NCBI RefSeq assembly: GCF_028640845.1
Contig: NC_080548.1
Span: forward strand, 15,036,814 to 15,100,813
DNA from: Ahaetulla prasina
Taxonomy: Eukaryota; Chordata; Lepidosauria; Squamata; Colubridae
Length of the DNA: 64,000 nt
Direction of reading: 5' to 3'
Shown here: positions 56,341-64,000 of the stretch, in pieces
How the letters are laid out: the number at the start of each line of letters is the position of its first letter
Numbering within the stretch: position 1 is the first letter of the stretch
Made by a program: the position numbers and the translations under genes
Notes under the pieces: model-generated
Seen by the model: only the letters and a program-made list of their open reading frames with translations
Told to the model about the DNA's origin: nothing
Database searches by the model: none

Positions 56341-59300
56341 GAACCATCGCGTGGCTTTTATGGACGGTGATGCCTCCGTATCCCTCCCCGAGTTCGCGCC
56401 CTCCTCCTTTTTTCTGCCTTCCCCAATAAGGGGGGTCTCCAAACAGGTGGAGGGGGGGAAGGTTTGCAAGTCCCCGAAAAGGCTCCTGCGGTCGGGGATG
56501 CTGGCTGTTGTGGTCCCCACCCACCTGGAAGCCCACCAGGCCGACAAAGGGAGATGGATAGCAGCAGCAGCCGCCCACATTCTGAAATGTGTTACTGCAA
56601 GGAAAAGGTTTCCTGGCAAACCGGGTAAACTGCCTTGAATTCTCTGGGACTTCCTCCTAGGTAAACTCATACCAGAAGCGTAGTCGGATTGGCTGCAAAT
56701 GTTTTACTCAGGACCCTGTTATGTCAATAGGGCTTGCTTTTTAAGTAAATGCATAGGTGCTAAGTTAGTGGAGGTTTTCAGTCAAGCTGCTTTTTTTCAA
56801 AAGGCAACTGGACTTTCTGGTTTTTCTTTTGAAGACGTTTCGCTTCTCCTCCAAGAAGTTTCTTCAGCTCTGTCTGGATGGCGGGGACGCTTTTGTGGAC
56901 TAGAGCCTGTTGCTTCAAATCAGAATCTAGTCCTTGGTGATAAAACTGTTACGTTAGAATTGAATTGCAGTGGGGTTAGATTTGTTTCTTTGTTTTAGCC
57001 TTTCACCTATACCCTGTTTTCAGTCATCATAACCAATAATTTGAAGAGGAAGGAAATGCCAGTGTAGTAATTGGTACCTGCTACTGTGTAGCTGGTGTAG
57101 CTGCAAGGTGGAAAGCTGTACAGGTAGTCCTCATTTTACGACCACAATTGAGGCCAAAATTTATGTTGTTAAATGAGACATTTGTTAAGGGAGTTTTGCT
57201 TCATTTTACAACTTTTCTTGTTAAGCGAATCACTGAAGTTGTTACTAACACGGTTATTAAGTGAATCTGGCTTCCAAATTGTCTTTGCTTGTCAAAAGGT
57301 TGCAAAAGGTGATCACATGACCCCAGGACACTGCAATCTGTTGTCAAGCCTCCAAATGTAAATCACCTGACCATGGGGATGCTGCTACAATCATAAGTGA
57401 AAAATGGTCACAGGTCACTTTTTTCAGTGCCATTGTAACTTTGAACATTCACTAAATGACCTGTTGTAAGTCGAGAACTACTTGTAATATGGACTGCTTG
57501 GTCTTAGCTTACACACTTAATAAACTCAACCATTGTCTGTGGGCTGGTTTCATTTGGAGTTTCGGGGGGAGAGGGGGAGAGATGAAGCCCAATGCCATTG
57601 CAATACCCTCAGGGCTCAAGCCTCTCTTCTCCTCTCTCCTCTTTAATATTTACATGAAACCGCTGGGTGAGATCATTTGCTGGCAAGAGATGCTGCATCA
57701 TCAGTACACTGATAATACCTAGTTATACATTTTCACCACTGGGCAGTTGACATCACAGCTAATCAAGTGCCTGGATGCTGTGATAGTTAGATGAGTAGGA
57801 ACTAACTTCAACTACTTCAACTGGACTCTGGCAAGACAGAGTGACTTTGGGTTTTTGGTCCCCAAGGGTCCAGTTATATATCAATTGTTGATGAACTTAC
57901 ATTCTCCTGGACTTTTCTGGTACACAAATGGACTGATGGCTCCTGCTCAAAGAGCAGGTGGAAGTCCTGCCTAGAGGGACATTTACACAAACTTCTTTTG
58001 TATGCCAGTTGTATTCTTTACTGGACCAAAATGCCTTTGGTCACAGTCACTCACACCTTAGCAATTTCTGTTTTGTTTACTTCAATGTGCTCTACATGGC
58101 ACTACCTTTGAAGACCACCCAGAATCCATAACTGAGCCAAAATGTAGAAGCATGCATAGCTTTCTATGCCCCTACATTTGCTTGCATTACTCCTCTGATG
58201 TGCAAGTTGCACTGGCTTCCAGTCTCCTTCCAGGTGCAATTCAAGGTGCAGATTATTACCTTTAAAGCCTTAAGTGGCATGGGACTAGGTTATTTGCTAG
58301 ACTGTAACTGCCCTTCCCATTAGATCAGATAAGAGGCAGAATCCAGGTTCGCTCCATGAAATGCTGGCATCTATTGGTACTTAAGAACTATGCCCCTATT
58401 TTACGAAAAACTGCCCCCTCCCCAGTAATCCAGCAGGCCTCCACCCTTTTAGACTTCCTGTAAGCCATGAAAACCTGGCTCTTCAATCCAGGTAGAGTAA
58501 TGGGAGTCTGTGGATGATTGCTGGGGCATCTTGTGAGGATGATTGAGGTGCTGGCTTTTTAGTTTGTTTTTTGTAATAATGTGGTTGTTGCAAGTTGTCC
58601 AGAAGTTTGCTTATAAAATGGACAGTTATACAAATTGTTTAAATAAACAAACCTGAAAGGAATATTCCTCCAATTAAGGATAATTTAATAGGAAAGTAGC
58701 TACTCTGTTCAGACAAAATAAGGCATCTTATCCTATTATATAGTTGTTTATGTGAAACAGTTGGAAGTGGACATGGTTAATCAAGAGGATCATTAAGTTA
58801 CAGCAAATTATTGGCTAACAATATAGCATTAATTGTTCCAAAACTGTAGTGATATATTTTAGACACCTTTGATGTTAAGGTCTCTAAAATCGAGAATTTT
58901 AGTCATAGGTTCAGGTTAATCTTTCAGAAACAAAACTTCAAATGTTTATTGTGCAAGTATTTAATAGACAATAAAAAATAAATACAACCATTGATGCTAG
59001 GTTTTCTTTTACTCTAAAGGGTTTAAATAATTTATAACTAATTTAAAAAACAGCATCCAATTCTGATTTGACTAACTGGTTGAAGCAAATCTTTCTTGAT
59101 TTGACTAACTGGTTGAAGCAAATCTTTCTTGATTTGAAGAAATGTATTTCAAAGTTCATAATGAAAGAATGGCAGCATACAATTGGGTGTAGCTGTGATT
59201 AATTTTATAATTTGGAGGATTGAGAAAGACTAGAATTTTCAGACAATATTTTTTAATTGTAGTTTATTTTAGTTGGATACAAGACTAGCCATTCAGAGCA

Positions 59301-60014
59301 ACATTTAGCTGGAAATAACATTTTAACTTTGACATTTCTTCTTTGGTCATATCCTATAATTAAGTGGTTGGTAGAACTACAATTCTGTCTGTAACTTTGA
59401 GAATATATGACAGATTGGTAGCATTACAATCACATAAGAAAATCTTAAAACTGCATAAATAAATATTTAGAGTTTAAATTTTAAAGCTGGCATCTTCTAG
59501 TATTGTTTGGCCTCCTTAGAGCATGTCACCAAAATACCTAATGTTTCACTTCAAACATGGACAGAAAACAAGAAACAAATATTTTTTTCCCCTCTCGGGG
59601 AAAAAGCATTTGGAGAAAGATACTGTATCTGCTGTTGAAAAACTAAATTTTACAGTTTTAGAATGTTGTATAGTGAAGACACCTTGTATTGCAAGAAGGT
59701 TTCAGGTGTGGAGTCAACAACCTTGGGTAGGAAGAATTGGCAGTTGTCATTTGACATACTTGGGAAAGTTTAAGGGGCACTGCCCCACAGAACATTAGGC
59801 GTGAGACCCCTATTGTTAAATTGGGCTCTACATTTCAGTTGAATAAGCTTGTATTGCCTGAACTCCTTTACTCGGTGGATGGGCTAGTAGTAGAGTTCCT
59901 CAGATTTATGCACAAAATTTTTACATAGCCAATTCAAATAATGATATCTCTTATTAATACAGTCAGATCTAGCTTTATTTGTAAGAACCCAGTTGAAAAA
60001 CCAATAGAACCCTA

Positions 60015-60108
<94 letters not shown>

Positions 60109-61778
60109 TCAGAGTTGGAAGGGACCTTGGAGGTCTTCTAGTCCAACCCTCTGCTCAGGCAGGAAACCCTACACCATTTCAGACAAATGGCTATCCAACA
60201 TTTTCTTAAAAATTTCCAGTGTTGGAGCATTCACAACTTCTGCAGGCAAGTTGTTCCACTGATTAATTGTTCTTAATTAATTAATTGACTATGTGAACTG
60301 AAATTAAACTAGAAAGTGGGAGATTCTAGTTTAGGCACAGTCTTAAGGAGAAAAGTGCTATCTATAGTATTGCTTTTGAGAAAGACTTACATCATTGAAC
60401 AAGTATATACTGAAAGCATTTGACAAGTTTCATCCCAGGAATATGCTATAAATCCTAGGTATCTTTGTATCTTTTCCCTAAAAGTTTTAAGAGAGCTAGG
60501 CAAGTTATGATACAATATTTGTTAGTTGAAGGAAGCAGCTTGGCTAGGAAAAGAAACCAAGCAATGACTGGAAAATTAGTGTGATGAATGGAAATTCAGT
60601 TTAAATAATGTTTTCTTTACTTTTCAGCTGTCCATTCCTGGCTCATAAATTGACCATGGCCATTCCTATCATTGCTGGCATCCTGTTCTTTTTTGTCATC
60701 AGCTGTTTGCTACAAACCAGCTTCAGAGATCCCGGTATTTTGCCCAGAGCCACCCCTAGTGAAGCTGCAGATCTGGAGAAATGGATTGGTGAGGCTTATT
60801 ACATTTTTTAATGGAAAAATATATAAGGGATGCTATTAATGGTATTTATCCAGAATTGTCATTTTGGCATTTTCATTGAAATTATCTATAGAAAGTGCAC
60901 ATGTAGTGTCAGATCAGGGCCATTTTATCCTTTAGTCTTTGACTAATTCCAATAATTAGTCTTTGACCAGTTGATAGGAATCCATAATCTAATAGTTACA
61001 CGTTTTACTTTTGAAATTTTTGTATATCCTGGTTCTTTCTTTCGCTTGAACTTTACAGCAGGTTTATATCACCATAGTATGTAGAACCTAGTGATATCAT
61101 ATTCACAAAATGACATATGATCAATCAACTTTTTCATATTTTTAAAGTGGTAGCTGTAGAAATATTAACAGAAACAATGAAGGAAAGTCTGTTTGGATTG
61201 TCCTTTTAATTTTTGAGGTAATGTAGTTTTTAAACATCCTTTTTCCTGGGCCTTTTTAAAATTGATTTACACCAACTTTAAGGGAATGATTCTGAATATG
61301 GATTGTTTGAAACATCCCACTATAGTGCATCTCAAAAATTATAATGACAGTGCTTAGATATGAGGATTAACATATTTTTATATATTAGTCACTGAAAGAA
61401 TTACTTCAGGAGTGAATTCTATTTTTCATTTGTGGCCTGCTACTGTTCAGATAACATGCTATCATTTCAGAAAGACAGCAATGAATGATGTGGATCGGTT
61501 GTTTGGATCTTAGTTTAGATGGAGACTTGGTAGAAGATTATCAATATGCATTCAGTCTGGTATTGCTTTAGTTTGGTATTAGTCAAATCTTGGATGAGTC
61601 TAAGAGGTGAATATTTTTGATTTCACAGACAACCTCGGCACTTCCACTTATCGGCCACCTGCCCGAACCATGGAAGTTGTAATAAACAAGTATATGGTGA
61701 AATTGAAATATTGCTACACGTGTAAAATGTTCCGTCCACCCAGGACTTCCCATTGCAGTGTCTGTGACAACTGTGTTG
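56062..61778 (+). CDS. ZDHHC18: ZDHHC18 palmitoyltransferase, first three coding exons (3' end outside window)
   Basis: ZDHHC18 is a Golgi-type protein S-acyltransferase that transfers palmitate to cysteines of substrates such as Ras proteins. Three exons give the first 188 residues; human has 388. The start MKDCEY and the block [20 protein letters not shown] match human. Between them, the Gly/Ser/Pro-rich linker is shorter than in human. Membrane segment 1 is at about residues 64-84 ([20 protein letters not shown]), segment 2 at about 91-115 ([20 protein letters not shown]). The DPGILPRA motif follows, then the start of the zinc-binding cysteine-rich domain ([20 protein letters not shown]). 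The catalytic DHHC box lies in the next exon, right of the window. The frame is intact. Confidence 0.95.
57121..57484. mobile_element. Mariner-type MITE with TA flanks
   Basis: Ends caggtagtcctcattttacg and taagtcgagaactacttg, flanked by TA (57119-57120, 57485-57486). Inner blocks gatcacatgaccccaggaca and ttttttcagtgccattgtaa. Best full-length copy of this family here. Confidence 0.87.
57570..58650 (+). mobile_element. Old, 5'-truncated LINE (same group as 15341-16702)
   Basis: Plus-strand relic of the reverse transcriptase: [15 protein letters not shown] is followed by HHQYTDNT, where the YADD box has decayed (YTDN). Further on, tgcaagttgcactggcttcc and gtgcaattcaaggtgcagat correspond to the C-terminal coding part. 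It ends near taaataaacaaac. Many stops; inactive. Confidence 0.8.
59082..59147. repeat. 33-bp tandem duplication
   Basis: gatttgactaactggttgaa gcaaatctttctt occurs twice in direct succession with no visible difference, suggesting a recent duplication. Confidence 0.85.
60014..60109. repeat. (AAT)n microsatellite
   Basis: About 31 perfect AAT units at the 3' tail of the minus-oriented CR1 fragment that follows; probably grown from that tail. Confidence 0.95.
60110..60270 (-). mobile_element. CR1 LINE 3' end fragment
   Basis: cagagttggaagggaccttg then gaggtcttctagtccaaccc and gttggagcattcacaacttc; same as 5765-6110 in the same orientation. Confidence 0.88.
60628..60788 (+). CDS. ZDHHC18: ZDHHC18 exon 2
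   Basis: 161 bp, acceptor cttttcag, donor gtgagg. Encodes [20 protein letters not shown] onward to [20 protein letters not shown]; membrane segment 2 and the conserved DPG motif. Confidence 0.96.
60789..61628 (+). other. ZDHHC18: ZDHHC18 intron 2
   Basis: 840 bp, AT-rich. No repeat or other feature recognised. Confidence 0.85.
61629..61778 (+). CDS. ZDHHC18: ZDHHC18 exon 3
   Basis: 150 bp, acceptor tttcacag, donor gtaaga, symmetric phase 1. Encodes [20 protein letters not shown] and [20 protein letters not shown] to CDNCV, the first half of the cysteine-rich domain. Confidence 0.97.
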
Positions 61779-63462
61779 GTAAGATCAGAGTGAGACTTTT
61801 ATCCTGTGAACAATCAGGATTATCATTTCCATTAAAGTTATTTTTCTGCTTTTGTTGAATGCAGAAACATTTGAGTTCACATTTTATGTTGTATGTTATT
61901 TGTTTAAATTTGATTGTTCCTCAGAGGATAATTCTGAGTGTAATAGAGAGGGTTTCTTATTCTGCTTGTGTTTAGGTAGAAACTTCCCAAACTCACATAC
62001 AGTGATTCAAAAAGAGGATTATCAAGGTTTTTTGTGATACTATCCAAAGGTGCCTGCTGTTCAAAAATATACCTGGATGCATGTGTGTAAAGTTGTAAAG
62101 TTTGAATCTTGCCTTCTTTGAGCTGCAAGAGAATATTTTAGAAAAGTCTGAGCAATGAAGAATAAAGGGCACTGAGTATGATTTTGCTTCAAGATCAACA
62201 AGATTCCAGACCTTGTTAATTCTTTTTTTTTCTTTCCCAATCATCATTCTTTCTACTTGCCTGTCAAACAAATTGCCACCCCAGTAAACATCCCTCTGAA
62301 AAAGAGTACCTACTTCAGATTGGAAAGCCTATGTTTCTCTGCTGAGGTGCTGTAACAGTGAAAGTACATGATGTAAGGTATATCTGGCCTTTCTATATGG
62401 TCACAATATGAATATATTATATTGATTAAAGAGCATCCGCTGGGAAGAAAAGGTGAATGGATGAATGAATGGCACTGATAACTGACTTTTTCAATATGCT
62501 AAGGTCTATTTGGTGGCTGCAAGCAAGGATAAGTGACAGGCAGGTATTAAGAATGATGAGAATTACTGAAAACTTAAAGAGCAAAGAAGTAGCAAGCCAT
62601 TTCTATTTTAAGGAGATGTTGGCTCTTCATTTCTTTCATTCTTGAGGCATTTGTAGTACTGAAATATTCCTGTAGCACATGTTAGTTGGGAAAAATAGTT
62701 ACAGGCATATCAAGACATGAACCAAAGCGTGGTCACACCCAAAAACCTAAACCTTGCCAGGATGTATCACTCTTTAGGGCAAGGGGAAGGTGTGGGTGAG
62801 GCAGTCTACTTTTGAAGTAGATCATTGCATTCTTGAATTGACATTTTTCCCTCTTTTTGAGGGCAGTGAGTTATCTTTAATGAATCCAATCTGAATACAA
62901 ATCTACTTTATCAGCCAATTTCATGTATAGCCATGGTTTTAAACAATGGAGCGAACACGGTTACTGACTCAAGAGCTATATGACTACACCTATGTTAGAT
63001 TAAATTGCATAGCAAGAGAAGACAGGCATATCTGACAAAGCCAACAAAAGGGTTTTGCTATGAGAAATGATAAAGTGTTTAGGCACTTGTATAATATCTT
63101 TCTTCAATGTACCTGAAGCAGATCGTGAAAAGGAAGAGATAGTATCCAAGGGAGCACACAATAAGTTGCAAATCGAGCGGATAAAATTAGAGTTTGGATG
63201 GCATTGGCATACAATTTGAATGGCATTGACATTTCTTGAATAAGTAAGATAGCTAATGTTTGTCTTTGAAACTTAATTTGCCTGGCTGTAATAAATGCTA
63301 TATAATGAGGAATACACATTTTAACAGACTTGATAATACACAAATGTTGACTGATTTGAGATCAAGTTCCTAATAATATACCTGTTAAAAGGTGAAATTG
63401 TGGGAAGGAAATAGGACTTTGAATAATTATCTATGAGTTCATACTGGCTCTGCATATGCAAG
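61779..63462 (+). other. ZDHHC18: ZDHHC18 intron 3, left part
   Basis: No exon, RNA gene or repeat recognised. I searched for the DHHC exon (FDHHCPWVGNCVG in human) and did not find it. Confidence 0.75.
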
Positions 63463-64000
63463 TTACCATATTTTTCGGTGTATAAAATGCGCTCCCCCCC
63501 CCCAAAAAAATGGGTGGAAATGTCTGTGCGTCTTATAGAGTGAATGTTGCCAAAGTCCCGCCCACCCGCTGGCTCCTATCCTTTGACCTCTGCCTCCCAG
63601 CAATTTGCCTCCTTGCAGCAAACAGCCTGGTCAGCTTCAGCACAGCCTGATTTAGCATGAGCAGCTGATTGGTGGTTGGATTAGCCTCCTGGAATACCAC
63701 CTAACAGCTGTTCCACGTTGCGGGGATCGCCACCGCCCATCGCAGCCTCTGCACGGCCCATTTTTGGCCTCCATGCAGCCCATTTTTGGCCCATTCCAGA
63801 CAGCAGGGATAGGCAGTGCTAGGCAGTGCTGGCAATCCACGCTGCCTGGAATGGACCAAAAATGGGGCACATGGAGGCTAAAAATAGGGCACGTGGAGGT
63901 GGCAATGGGCAGCAGTGGCAATGGGCGGTGGTGATTGCTACAGTCTGGAACAACTGATAGGTGGTATTCCGGGAAGCCGATCCAACTGCCAATCAGCTGC
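63463..64000. mobile_element. Palindromic non-autonomous DNA transposon, cut by window end
   Basis: Starts taccatatttttcggtgtat and aaaatgcgctccc, a terminal-repeat style. Its 3' part is a large inverted repeat: gcagctgattggtggttgga (about 63660) pairs with tccaactgccaatcagctgc at the window end, and tggaataccacctaacagct pairs with aactgataggtggtattccg. The right terminal repeat lies outside. Confidence 0.7.

Larger units (their letters stand above)
56316..60627 (+). other. ZDHHC18: ZDHHC18 intron 1
   Basis: 4.3 kb. Contains a mariner-type MITE (57121-57484), an old LINE copy (57570-58650), a tandem duplication (about 59082-59147), an (AAT)n array with CR1 tail (60014-60270). 56340-57110 and 58660-60010 are otherwise unassigned. 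Confidence 0.85.

Noticed and set aside
55493..56670. Several 90-220 codon frames around the ZDHHC18 promoter
   Set aside because: They are explained by the CpG island. Only the frame from 56062 matches a known protein; the longer N-terminal extension of that frame (from 55663) has no conserved content and the MKDCEY start matches human.
61779..62128. Continuation of ZDHHC18 past the donor at 61779 as read-through coding sequence
   Set aside because: The frame departs from the conserved cysteine-rich domain (expected ERFDHHCPW) right after the gtaaga donor, so it is intron.

Overview
The window is vertebrate nuclear DNA: long introns with GT-AG splice sites, CpG-rich promoters, and many LINEs, SINEs and small DNA transposons. 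The gene order ARID1A - PIGV - ZDHHC18, all on the + strand, is the conserved order of human 1p36.11. The repeats indicate a squamate, most likely a snake. They include tRNA-derived SINEs with an ACCTTT-type tail (Sauria SINE type), CR1 LINE 3' ends, an AATAG pentamer array next to a CR1-type fragment, and many hAT-type MITEs. The species call is an inference from repeats and synteny.

Layout. 1-8173 is an ARID1A intron. 8174-31946 holds 16 ARID1A coding exons, which I equate with human exons 5-20 by counting back from the last exon. All splice phases are consistent and give 1624 residues with no break. The 3' UTR follows to about 33345. 33350-38260 is intergenic. At 38270-38480 lies a CpG-rich promoter with NRF1-like and ETS-like sites, assigned to PIGV. 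PIGV coding exons are at 45240-45326, 48426-49586 and 51713-52015 (516 residues). 52016-55560 is intergenic. A CpG island at about 55560-56340 carries the start of ZDHHC18. Its first three coding exons (56062-56315, 60628-60788, 61629-61778) are present, and the gene runs off the right edge before its DHHC motif.

The three genes are unrelated in function: a chromatin-remodelling subunit, an ER mannosyltransferase for GPI anchors, and a Golgi-type protein S-acyltransferase. They are linked by ancient synteny only.

The most interesting observation is upstream of PIGV. A spliced upstream ORF of 49 codons (54 with a possible first exon at the promoter) runs through two or three 5' exons. It stops 17 nt downstream of the PIGV AUG, in another frame, so the transcript would be an overlapping bicistronic mRNA. 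The next intron uses a GC-AG splice pair. Among the repeats, nine MITEs from five terminal-repeat groups have perfect 8-bp target duplications. Eight of the nine fit nnnTAnnn, the preference described for Buster-type hAT transposases.
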